In this document: positions 1 to 6,998 of the stretch, piece after piece | How the letters are laid out: every line of letters starts with the position of its first letter | How positions within the stretch are numbered: the first letter of the stretch is position 1 | NCBI GenBank assembly: GCA_021734725.1 | Contig: JAIPIM010000081.1 | Span: 1-13,197 of the forward strand | Direction of reading: 5' to 3' | Length of the DNA: 13,197 nucleotides | Source: Minisyncoccota bacterium | Lineage (GTDB): Bacteria; Verrucomicrobiota; Lentisphaeria; Oligosphaerales; MVZH01 | Notes under the pieces: generated by a model | Databases searched by the model: none | Seen by the model: the letters and a program-made list of their open reading frames with translations, nothing else | What the model was told of the DNA's origin: nothing | Program-made: the position numbers and the translations under genes

Positions 1-26
1 CCTTGTTGTATCTTGTACATCATTTC

Positions 27-90
27 ACCTGTTGGGTTAGCATTTTTATGCTTCGTTAAATACTGCATAATATATTGCAGCCCAACAGGT
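27..90. repeat. Long-loop inverted repeat
   Basis: ACCTGTTGGG at 27-36 is exactly reverse-complemented by CCCAACAGGT at 81-90. The match continues imperfectly inward (TTAGCA against TGCAG). Inside the 44-base loop is a smaller inverted pair, CTGCA 63-67 with TGCAG 76-80, around an AT core. It could fold as RNA or mark a recombination or protein-binding site. Its role is unknown. Confidence 0.5.
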
Positions 91-106
91 TCTCAATCAC
101 TTACTG

Positions 107-125
107 GCCTTTTTAAAGGCTTTTT
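107..125 (+). terminator. Rho-independent terminator candidate
   Basis: GCCTT-TTTA-AAGGC forms a 5-bp stem with a 4-base loop and is followed directly by TTTTT. This is the layout of an intrinsic terminator reading rightwards. It would end a gene lying upstream of the window. The stem is short, so strength is uncertain. Confidence 0.5.
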
Positions 126-338
126 CTCACGGAATATGGGTCTTGAAATCCTTCTCCGTACATTACACTATCACATTTCAAACCGCACGGAAAGCAAATT
201 GGACAAAAAATATTTAATTTATCACCGTTCGTCGGAAAAACAATGGGAAACAACAACCAAAGTTGCCAGAATTAAACGCACTGAAGGAACACCTTTTCTA
301 TCGGCCCCGACTTTTTCGTCGTAACCCATAGAACAGCA

Positions 339-366
339 TTGAGTTTCGTGAGTTACGCTGTATAGT
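339..366 (+). promoter_or_regulatory. Candidate sigma70-type promoter for the CpXC-aroA pair
   Basis: TTGAGT (339-344, four of six consensus bases) and TATAGT (361-366, five of six) are separated by 16 bases. A start near 373 would give a leader of about 90 bases before the ATG at 463. It is the only reasonable promoter I see before this gene. The evidence is pattern only. Confidence 0.35.
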
Positions 367-462
367 TAACGACATCCGCCAACCAAGTTTGTTCCACGGC
401 AACAACAAAAGTTCGCGGCAAAACGTGACTTTTTCACACACCCCCCGACACCACAAAAAACG

Positions 463-1158
463 ATGGCAAACGAATTCTTCGACTTTCAGGAAAACACCCG
501 CGCCCGGGACGTGTCCTGCCCTACATGCGAATGCACACAGACAATAACCCCCGTGACGGTGCTGCATTCAGACACGGACGAACTGGAGAAACTCTTCCAG
601 GGACACCTTAATACCGTGACCTGCTCCTCCTGCCACGCCCAGTTTCGGGTGCAGGCCCCCCTGCTCTTCCGCGATGACGAACACCGCTTCCTGGTCTATT
701 ACGCACCCCTGGAAGACCGCGGTAAATGGGATGAGGCCGAAAAACAAATGCGACAGATCACCGCCAACGTGTTCGGCAATGCCTCACTCGACGAACTGCC
801 CGACTGTCGCCTCACTCTGACTCGACGCAGTTTTATAGAGAAAATTGCGCTGCACCTCGATGGATTGGATGACCGCGTCGTCGAATATGTTAAGTACCAG
901 CTCTACAATAACCCGGAACAAAATGTCGATGCGGTCCGATACGAACTCCTCTATGATTTCACTGCAAGTGACGATGACAAACTGGCGTTCATCCTCTTCG
1001 ACCGCGAATCCGGCACCGCGCAGGCCGCCACTCATATTCCACGCCATGTCTACGAAGAAGTTGCGGAAGCGTTCCTGAAGGACGACGACATGCGAGAGGA
1101 ACTGGAAGCCCTTTTCTCCGGCTATTACGTGAACGTCGAAAAATTGTTGTTCGGCTGA
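463..1158 (+). CDS. CpXC domain protein
   Basis: This 231-residue protein has two cysteine pairs near its N-terminus: C19-P-T-C22 (the CpXC signature itself) and C54-S-S-C57. They are about 32 residues apart and fit a zinc-ribbon-like module. The second pair is followed by a beta-rich stretch, QFRVQAPLLFRDD, typical of the CpXC family. The remaining roughly 150 residues are acidic and mostly helical and match nothing I recognise. There is no signal peptide or membrane segment, so it is probably cytoplasmic. The biochemical role of CpXC proteins is not established. The ATG at 463 has no clear Shine-Dalgarno, but the CpXC motif begins 18 residues in and no better start is visible. aroA follows after 46 bases and may be co-transcribed. 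The domain call is strong; function is unknown. Confidence 0.8.
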   Translation: MANEFFDFQENTRARDVSCPTCECTQTITPVTVLHSDTDELEKLFQGHLNTVTCSSCHAQFRVQAPLLFRDDEHRFLVYYAPLEDRGKWDEAEKQMRQITANVFGNASLDELPDCRLTLTRRSFIEKIALHLDGLDDRVVEYVKYQLYNNPEQNVDAVRYELLYDFTASDDDKLAFILFDRESGTAQAATHIPRHVYEEVAEAFLKDDDMREELEALFSGYYVNVEKLLFG

Positions 1159-1204
1159 AAAGCCAGCACCAACCCGCATGACTCACGATAAAAGGACCGC
1201 AACC

Positions 1205-2482
1205 ATGCAATTCGTCTGTGAGCCTTCTCTTCTTAACGGCACCATATCGATTCCCGGTTCCAAATCCCACACCATCCGCGCCGTGGCAATTGCCGCTCTG
1301 GCGGACGGGCAAAGCGTGATCGACAAACCGCTGATCTCCGCGGATACAGTGTCCGCACTCCACGCTGTAACCGCCCTGGGAGCACAAACCAGCGCGGACA
1401 CTGACAGCTGGCGGGTCACCGGAACCGGCGGCCGGCCAACTCTCCGAAAGGACACCATCGACGTCGGTAACTCTGGCACAACGTTGCGGTTGCTTCTCGG
1501 CACGACTGCACTCCTCCCACACAACCAGACCGTAACACTTACAGGCGACACCCAAATCCAACGCCGCCCGAATGCCCCGTTGATCGCGGCGCTCAACGAT
1601 CTGGGAGCCACCGTGGTCTCCGTGCATGACAACGGATGCGCCCCCATTCGCGTAACAGGTACCATGCACGGCGGACAGACAAGCCTGGAAGCAACATCCA
1701 GCCAATTCGTCAGCAGTCTGCTGATTGCCTGTCCCATGGCTGAACGCGATACAACGTTTACCGTATCCAAGCTCTGTGAACGCGCCTATATCCAAATCAC
1801 CATGGACTGGCTTGACACACAACAGATCGTCTACGACCATGATACAATGAGACGTTTCCAGATCCCTGGAAAACAAGCATACAAACCGTTCCACAGACGT
1901 ATCCCGGGTGATTTCTCGTCAGCAACCTTCTTCTTCGGCGCCGGCGCCATCCCCGGCAACGACGTTACCTGCACCGGACTGGACCTCTCGGATTCACAGC
2001 CGGATAAGGCAGTCATCGATTATGTCAGATCCATGGGCGCCAACGTTGACGTCCAGGTTGATTCTATCCGCATTTCCGGCACGTCACTGCACGGCGTGGA
2101 TATCGACATGAATGAAACCCCGGATGCATTGCCGGTCATGGCCGTGCTCGGCTGCTTCGCCAACGGTGAAACAACCCTCCGAAACGTAGCGCAAGCACGC
2201 ATTAAAGAAACAGACCGCATTCACGTCATGGCAACCGAACTGCGAAAAATGGGCGCACGCGTCGAGGAACTGCAGGACGGCCTGGTTATCCATGAAAGCC
2301 CCTTGCGGGGAACCGCGGTCAATGGCCACGCCGACCACCGGGTCGTCATGGCACTCGCGCTGGCAGCCACGCAAGCCACCGGCACCACAACAATCTCCAC
2401 AGCCGAAGCCGCCGGTGTCACATTCCCCGAATTCGCAACCCTCATGACAAGCATCGGCGCACATATCTTGAGCAGAGATTAG
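1205..2482 (+). CDS. aroA: 3-phosphoshikimate 1-carboxyvinyltransferase (EPSP synthase)
   Basis: This cytoplasmic enzyme joins phosphoenolpyruvate to shikimate-3-phosphate, the sixth step of chorismate and aromatic amino acid synthesis. At 425 residues it is full length and has the family landmarks in order: GSKSHTIR at 18-25 (Lys20, Arg25), GNSGTTLRLL at 88-97, GDTQIQRRP at 114-122, SSQF at 165-168, GDFSSATFFF at 235-244, ETPDALP at 304-310 with the catalytic-type Asp307, RIKETDR at 332-338, and ADHRVVMA at 376-383. The glycine equivalent to E. coli Gly96 is kept. The lysine just before FPDY in E. coli is Val406 here (GVTFPEF), a position I believe varies in CP4-like enzymes. I chose the ATG at 1205 because AAAGGA lies 8 bases upstream; the in-frame ATG at 1178 has no Shine-Dalgarno and adds nine unconserved residues. 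Confidence 0.97.
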   Translation: MQFVCEPSLLNGTISIPGSKSHTIRAVAIAALADGQSVIDKPLISADTVSALHAVTALGAQTSADTDSWRVTGTGGRPTLRKDTIDVGNSGTTLRLLLGTTALLPHNQTVTLTGDTQIQRRPNAPLIAALNDLGATVVSVHDNGCAPIRVTGTMHGGQTSLEATSSQFVSSLLIACPMAERDTTFTVSKLCERAYIQITMDWLDTQQIVYDHDTMRRFQIPGKQAYKPFHRRIPGDFSSATFFFGAGAIPGNDVTCTGLDLSDSQPDKAVIDYVRSMGANVDVQVDSIRISGTSLHGVDIDMNETPDALPVMAVLGCFANGETTLRNVAQARIKETDRIHVMATELRKMGARVEELQDGLVIHESPLRGTAVNGHADHRVVMALALAATQATGTTTISTAEAAGVTFPEFATLMTSIGAHILSRD

Positions 2483-2483
2483 T

Positions 2484-2496
2484 CCCCATCATGGGG
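2484..2496 (+). terminator. Weak hairpin just after aroA
   Basis: CCCCA-TCA-TGGGG begins two bases after the aroA stop codon and can form a 5-bp stem with a 3-base loop. No T tract follows, so it is at best a weak or Rho-assisted end, or simply a chance palindrome. Confidence 0.2.
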
Positions 2497-2551
2497 GCCC
2501 TGTGAACATGTGCCGTCGCACAAACCCACACACACTCACACACACCCGAGT

Positions 2552-2573
2552 ATCGCGGGTCTCCAGGCCCGCG
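2552..2573. repeat. REP-like palindromic element, copy 1
   Basis: A GC-rich imperfect palindrome in which CGCGGG (2554-2559) pairs with CCCGCG (2568-2573) around the 8-base loop TCTCCAGG. It is preceded by a CA-rich tract ending in CCC. The copy at 2656-2677 differs by one base over 22. The size, symmetry and intergenic location match REP-type elements. A dedicated transposase for them is not in the window. Confidence 0.7.
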
Positions 2574-2592
2574 CTTCCACCGACACAGCACC

Positions 2593-2611
2593 GGCGGCCC
2601 GGAGAACCGCC
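2593..2611. repeat. Small hairpin between the REP-like copies
   Basis: GGCGG (2593-2597) pairs with CCGCC (2607-2611) around a 9-base loop. It lies between the two REP-like copies and could form part of a larger folded unit with them. Confidence 0.35.
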
Positions 2612-2655
2612 ATACTGACCGCACGGTATCACGGGGTCTGCATACACACACACCC

Positions 2656-2677
2656 ATCGCGAGTCTCCAGGCCCGCG
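2656..2677. repeat. REP-like palindromic element, copy 2
   Basis: Same orientation and nearly the same sequence as copy 1. One base differs (CGCGAG for CGCGGG), which breaks one pair of the stem. Like copy 1, it follows a CA tract ending in CCC. The two copies start 104 bases apart. Confidence 0.7.
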
Positions 2678-2762
2678 GACTCACCGGCTCCCATAACCGC
2701 CTCAAAAAACGTACCCCAAAACCCGCGCATTCAACTTGACCACCGAGGAGTACGCATGTAAT

Positions 2763-2791
2763 TTGACAAATATACAGCTGTGAGCTACTTT
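2763..2791 (+). promoter_or_regulatory. Candidate promoter of the glycan gene cluster
   Basis: A perfect TTGACA (2763-2768) is followed after 17 bases by TACTTT (2786-2791). The -10 box is poor (three of six bases). The spacing and the sudden AT-richness directly before the first gene support a promoter here. A palindrome CAGCTG (2775-2780) sits in the spacer and could bind a regulator, though six bases are weak evidence. No other promoter is apparent for the six downstream genes. Confidence 0.45.
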
Positions 2792-2826
2792 ACGGTTAAA
2801 TGTATTATTAAAGAAGGGACTCCTGC

Positions 2827-5800
2827 ATGAGACAAAGGTTAGGAAAACTCGGACCAATGGTTGCAATAAGCATGTTTACCACGCTTTTCCCGGCGGATGT
2901 TGACGCGAATGCGGCGAATTCGCGCGGCGCGCAATTCGTGGTCCCCAAAATGCCCCAACCACCGGTAATTGACGGGCAGTATTCGGACCGTGAATGGCAG
3001 CATGCCGCCGCGCTGACCGGGTTCGGAGTACACGGAAGGGGACGCCTGGCCTACCGGCAGTCGCACGTGTGGATCGGGTACGACGACCGCACTATGTATC
3101 TGGCAGTGAAGTCCCCCGTCTACCCGAAAGGCAGACGATTAGTCAGCCTTCGACAACGGCGCGACGGCGGGTTCTACGGGGACGACGCGATCGAGGTTCT
3201 GCTCGACCCGTTCGGAGGAAAACATACCGGCAGCATACCCTATTTCTATTTCATTGGCAACAGTGCAGGCATAATTTGCCACGACAGCAGAGAGATGCCC
3301 GGTATCGGCCAAAGTGAAATGACTTGGAACGGCACCTGGCAATTCGCCAATAACGTGGACGATGACTGGTGGACGGCGGAGGTGTCGATACCACTGAACG
3401 AACTGGACGTTAAGAACATTGAGCACAATCCCACGTGGCTGATTCAGTTCTCGCGCACATACGCGCGTCCAGTTACGTGGACAAACTGGCCGAATGTTGG
3501 ACAAATCAACAATCCCTCCGGCGCCGCGACCGCAGTCTTCAGTCACACGTCGCCCTTCCTGCGCCTGCTCTCTACGGAAGGACTGATGACCAAGCTCGAA
3601 AAACCGGTCTCGGGCGAAGTCGTCAACCCCGGCGAACAACCCGCCAGCGTCGGACTCACCATACGCATACGTAGCGACACTACAACCTTGGCGGAAGAAG
3701 AGTACACATATACGCTGGACGCCGGAGAACGGGTCCCCTTCAGTTTTTCGAAGCCCATTGAACTTCCCGAAAAGGCAGTCTGCGAAATCCAGCTCTTCGA
3801 CCGGGCCACGCCGAATAATGTCCTGTTCAGCCACACAATCCCCTTCCTGAAAAACACACCCGAACCGGCCATTCAGGCACCGGGAGAGGAACCGGATTTT
3901 GCCTGCAGAATGCGCCACCTTCCAAGCAAAGGAGAACTGGCGGTGTGGGCGGATGTTTTCGGACACCCGCGCCAAAAGGATATCGCCACAGCAACGCTCA
4001 CCATCTCTTCAGAAAAACAGGGAACCATGACCACTGAAAAATTGCAGCCTTCCTCCGGTGGACGCGTGGATGAGCATCTCGATGTGGCCCACCTTCCGGC
4101 CGGTAAATACAAGGCAACCCTGCGTTTCCTCGATGCAAACGGCGACGCCGTGGATTCAAGCTCACATCCCTTCCTGGTGCGTCGCTACGACTGGCTGGGG
4201 GCAGGCATTGGGACGACCAATGACGTCCTGCCACCGTGGACACCCATGCGGGTTGACGGTAACAGGGTAACATGCTGGAACAGAAAATACACATTCAACG
4301 GACTGGGCCTTCCACGCACAATCACATCGGGAGGGCCCCCTCTCCTCGCCAGCCCCATTGTACTGAAAGGGACCGCCGACGGGACCCCTTTCACGGTGTC
4401 GGCGGAAAACGATCCGACAGTTGACGAAAAGTCTGCATCGTCAGTGACCCTGACCGGCTCCGGAGCGGGGGGCGGGATAACCGTACGGGCAGTCTCCACC
4501 ATGGAGTACGATGGCATGGTGAAGATTGAATTGGACATTATCCCGGACAACCCGCAGACGAAACTTGAAAACCTCCAACTCATTGTGCCGGTACTCCCCG
4601 AAAAGGCTACGCTGCTGCATGCACTCGCTGACGGCATACGAAGCGGGACATACGCGGGAGCGATGCCGACAGGGTCAGGCGTCATCTGGAACAGTCGTGA
4701 CGACCTTTTCCATCGCAGCATTCTCGGTTCGTTCTCCCCGTACATCTGGATGGGGGACGAAGAGGGCGGACTGTGCTGGTTTGCAAGCTCGGATGAGGGG
4801 TGGGTTACGGATGACCGTAAGCCGCTCCACGAGATCGAGCGAACGGACGATGCCGTAAACCTTATCCACCACCTGGTTGCGCGTCCCGCCCAACTGGACG
4901 CCCCTCGCAAAATTATTTTCGGCTTACAGGCAACGCCCGTAAAACCCATGCCGGAAGGCTGGCGCGGCTGGGAGTTCGATCCCGTCGGGAAACGAAGACC
5001 CGGTACCCGACGCATGGCATGGAATCCGTTCCGCGATTATTTCTATCGTGACCCCACGGCCTACGTCTTCGGCATTTACGTTGACGACTATGACAAGGCT
5101 CGACAGTTCTATCAGAAATACGTTGACAAGCTTGACCTGGACGAGGTATTCTGGACAACGACAGTGAACATTTTTGCGTCGGGAACCCCCGAAGCCGATG
5201 CGTTCCGGGATGAGTGGTTCGGCGGCAGTCAGGGTCAGTTCGATGCTCGGGCATACGATAAACGACAGTTCGGCGAAGACAGGAACCGCTATTACCATGC
5301 GGGGGCTAAACTTCTGCCCAGTGTCATCGATATGCGGCTGTGGGCCGCCCGGGAAATGCTGAGACACGGCGTTGTCGACGGCATGTACGAAGACAATGCC
5401 TACCCTTCCCCCCAGCGCGACACGGACATGGGTATCGGCTATGAACGAGAAGACGGTGAGTGGCAGGCCGATTTCATGCTTTTCCAACATCGGAATTATC
5501 GTAAACGCATGGCTGGCGTCTTCCACGAACTGGGCATGGAGCCCCTGATCTATACTCACTTGACAAGCACGTTGGTCGCACCCATTCACTCCTTCAGCAC
5601 TATCGCCTACGGCGGTGAATGGCGGGAAATCACCGACGACGGCAGCGACTTCATGGATAAATGGCCGAACGATTATTTTCGTGCGCATATCCTCTGGCAA
5701 AACAAGGGGCTTGTGCCGCTTTGGCTGCCCATGATTCACAACGCAAAGAAGAATGTACCAAAACATACCCGCACCATGCTTGCCGTGCTGCAGCTTCACG

Positions 5801-6168
5801 ATATCCTCTGCGACTATGGACACTGCGATGCCGGGGAAATGGCTAACATGTGGGAGGCCAGAGCATCCTTCGGCATCAGCGATCCGGAGATGCGCTTCCA
5901 CGGATACTGGGATGACAACAACCCTGTCCGCGTCGACCGGGCCGACGTCAAAACAAGCTGCTGGCGCAAGCCCGGCAAAACGCTGATCATCCTGTCCAAT
6001 TTCGCCAGATCGAACACCACGTTGGAATGTCGGGTTTCACAAACCGGCGTAGAAACAGTCACCGACCCGCAAAACGGCGAAATGTTGACGTTCAAACGCG
6101 ACACCAATCATGTTGTCATCACAGCGGATGTTCCCAAGCGAGATTACCGTTTTCTGATCGTGGAATGA
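2827..6168 (+). CDS. Secreted CBM9-like / DUF6067 (GH123-like) glycoside hydrolase candidate
   Basis: This 1113-residue exported protein probably binds and cuts a carbohydrate. Residues 1 to about 29 look like a Sec signal peptide ending near DANA. About 38-245 resembles the CBM9/DOMON-like sugar-binding sandwich, with PPVIDGQYSDREW at 45-57 and GDDAIEVLLDP at 118-128. About 260-450 is beta-rich linker or Ig-like material. From about 459 (LPPWTPMRVDGN at 468-479) to about 1010 it resembles the large DUF6067 proteins related to the N-terminal part of GH123. VVDGMYEDN at 849-857 carries acidic residues (Asp851, Glu855, Asp856) placed as in the active sites of TIM-barrel glycosidases. The last 100 residues form a beta-sandwich-like end. 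GH123 enzymes are beta-N-acetylgalactosaminidases, but the substrate here is not determined. The ATG at 2827 has an AAGGGA-type site about 8 bases upstream. It heads the gene cluster. Confidence 0.72.
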   Translation: MRQRLGKLGPMVAISMFTTLFPADVDANAANSRGAQFVVPKMPQPPVIDGQYSDREWQHAAALTGFGVHGRGRLAYRQSHVWIGYDDRTMYLAVKSPVYPKGRRLVSLRQRRDGGFYGDDAIEVLLDPFGGKHTGSIPYFYFIGNSAGIICHDSREMPGIGQSEMTWNGTWQFANNVDDDWWTAEVSIPLNELDVKNIEHNPTWLIQFSRTYARPVTWTNWPNVGQINNPSGAATAVFSHTSPFLRLLSTEGLMTKLEKPVSGEVVNPGEQPASVGLTIRIRSDTTTLAEEEYTYTLDAGERVPFSFSKPIELPEKAVCEIQLFDRATPNNVLFSHTIPFLKNTPEPAIQAPGEEPDFACRMRHLPSKGELAVWADVFGHPRQKDIATATLTISSEKQGTMTTEKLQPSSGGRVDEHLDVAHLPAGKYKATLRFLDANGDAVDSSSHPFLVRRYDWLGAGIGTTNDVLPPWTPMRVDGNRVTCWNRKYTFNGLGLPRTITSGGPPLLASPIVLKGTADGTPFTVSAENDPTVDEKSASSVTLTGSGAGGGITVRAVSTMEYDGMVKIELDIIPDNPQTKLENLQLIVPVLPEKATLLHALADGIRSGTYAGAMPTGSGVIWNSRDDLFHRSILGSFSPYIWMGDEEGGLCWFASSDEGWVTDDRKPLHEIERTDDAVNLIHHLVARPAQLDAPRKIIFGLQATPVKPMPEGWRGWEFDPVGKRRPGTRRMAWNPFRDYFYRDPTAYVFGIYVDDYDKARQFYQKYVDKLDLDEVFWTTTVNIFASGTPEADAFRDEWFGGSQGQFDARAYDKRQFGEDRNRYYHAGAKLLPSVIDMRLWAAREMLRHGVVDGMYEDNAYPSPQRDTDMGIGYEREDGEWQADFMLFQHRNYRKRMAGVFHELGMEPLIYTHLTSTLVAPIHSFSTIAYGGEWREITDDGSDFMDKWPNDYFRAHILWQNKGLVPLWLPMIHNAKKNVPKHTRTMLAVLQLHDILCDYGHCDAGEMANMWEARASFGISDPEMRFHGYWDDNNPVRVDRADVKTSCWRKPGKTLIILSNFARSNTTLECRVSQTGVETVTDPQNGEMLTFKRDTNHVVITADVPKRDYRFLIVE

Positions 6169-6187
6169 CAAATGCCGAATTAGCACT

Positions 6188-6994
6188 ATGCAACCGTACA
6201 TACTCTTCACAACCGTTCTTTACATCATGGTGATGAGTCTCCCCGCGTCGGCCGGAGAGCTGAGGGACGACCTGCTGTTCCACGCGTCCTTCGAACATAC
6301 AGTCAACGCGGATGTTGCGAAAGGTGACGCCAAGTGCCATATGCCGCCCGATAAGAAGCAGGTTCTCACCTACACGCTGGGCATCAAGGGAAAGGCAGCC
6401 TCCCAAAACATGTCTTATGCCAGTAAAGGCAATATCCTGCCCGAGCAGGGCACCCTCCTCATGTGGGTACAACCGTTAACCTGGCAAGCCGACGATGGCG
6501 GAACCGTGCATTTCTTCCAGACCAATCACGTCATGCGTCATGGAAAGCTGGTTTCGTCACTGCTGCTGTATAAGTATAGGCGAGTGCCTCCCGACCAACC
6601 GGCGCAGATGTGGATCAGCAATAAACTGAATGTTTTCGCCGCGACCGCCGAGGAACGAGATGGTCATATCATTACCAGGCATGAAAACAGGATTCCCGTT
6701 TCGATCTCCGGCTGGAGCATCGGCGAGTGGCATCACCTGGCCCTCTCTTGGAATCGCGCGAACGGCCTTGTGAAGCTCTATGTGGACGGGTTCCACAAGG
6801 GGACCTCGCGCATGCCCCTTCCGGAGTTCTTCAGCGGGACGTTCACCATCGGAGGATCGCATGTCCCGAGAAACGATACGGCATTCGACGAGGTCCGCAT
6901 ATACAACCGCCCGCTTACACTGGACGAGATACGGGGGGTCCTGCTGGAAGACAAGTACCGCGAAAACTCGCGTATTCCGGAATCGGGAGAATAA
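6188..6994 (+). CDS. Secreted LamG-like (concanavalin A-like fold) protein
   Basis: This protein of 268 residues starts with a clear signal peptide (hydrophobic 4-18, SLPASAG near 18-24). The rest is essentially one LamG-like/laminin-G-3 jelly-roll domain. Landmarks are TLLMWVQP in the first half, GEWHHLALSW with Trp181-His-His, KLYVDG with Asp200, and the usual closing FDEVRIYNRPLTLDEI at 233-248. Such domains mostly bind sugars or proteins and have no enzyme activity, so a lectin or adhesin role is inferred. It starts 19 bases after the previous stop without a clear Shine-Dalgarno, which suggests translation coupled to the upstream gene. The pseudopilin gene follows after only 4 bases, with its ribosome site inside the end of this gene. 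The two products are therefore likely made together. Confidence 0.8.
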   Translation: MQPYILFTTVLYIMVMSLPASAGELRDDLLFHASFEHTVNADVAKGDAKCHMPPDKKQVLTYTLGIKGKAASQNMSYASKGNILPEQGTLLMWVQPLTWQADDGGTVHFFQTNHVMRHGKLVSSLLLYKYRRVPPDQPAQMWISNKLNVFAATAEERDGHIITRHENRIPVSISGWSIGEWHHLALSWNRANGLVKLYVDGFHKGTSRMPLPEFFSGTFTIGGSHVPRNDTAFDEVRIYNRPLTLDEIRGVLLEDKYRENSRIPESGE

Positions 6995-6998
6995 CATA

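Larger units (their letters stand above)
1..462. other. AT-rich leader region without a convincing gene
   Basis: This stretch is visibly richer in A/T than the GC-rich coding DNA that follows. It carries a terminator-like hairpin near 107-125, a 10-base inverted repeat (27-36 with 81-90) and a possible sigma70-type promoter at 339-366. A 103-codon open frame (13-324, +) exists but resembles nothing I recognise and has the composition of noncoding DNA, so I do not call it. The region is best read as the 3' flank of an unseen upstream gene followed by the promoter and leader of the CpXC gene. Confidence 0.6.
2483..2826. other. Intergenic region with repeats and promoter
   Basis: No gene is supported in these 344 bases. 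From left to right they hold a small hairpin after aroA, a CA-dinucleotide-rich tract (about 2527-2547), one palindromic GC-rich element (2552-2573), a second small hairpin (2593-2597 with 2607-2611), a shorter CA tract (about 2642-2654), a second copy of the palindromic element (2656-2677) and an AT-rich promoter stretch from about 2757 to 2815. An 83-codon open frame (2510-2761, +) crosses the repeats but is low-complexity. The region separates the aroA unit from the glycan gene cluster. Confidence 0.7.

Noticed and set aside
13..324. 103-codon open frame on the + strand in the AT-rich left end
   Set aside because: It spans the inverted repeat and the terminator hairpin, has no ribosome site and shows no recognisable domain. 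Its composition fits noncoding DNA.
989..1894. 301-codon minus-strand open frame
   Set aside because: It lies antisense across two convincing + strand genes (CpXC and aroA). It is the usual long shadow frame of GC-rich coding DNA.
2552..2677. Possible minimal CRISPR array
   Set aside because: There are only two short repeats, with 82 bases between them. The repeats are strongly palindromic with adjoining CA tracts, and no cas gene is nearby. REP-like elements fit better.
2510..2761. 83-codon open frame in the aroA downstream gap
   Set aside because: It is made of CA-repeat-derived His/Thr codons and the REP-like palindromes, starts at a GTG without a ribosome site and resembles no protein.
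4924..5901. 325-codon minus-strand open frame
   Set aside because: It is antisense to the catalytic part of the DUF6067-like gene, with no recognisable motifs. It mirrors the codon bias of the + strand gene.
6780..6998. N-terminal extension of the pseudopilin frame back to 6780
   Set aside because: It overlaps the well-supported LamG gene in another frame. The prepilin leader is placed correctly only from the ATG at 6999, which has a good ribosome site.
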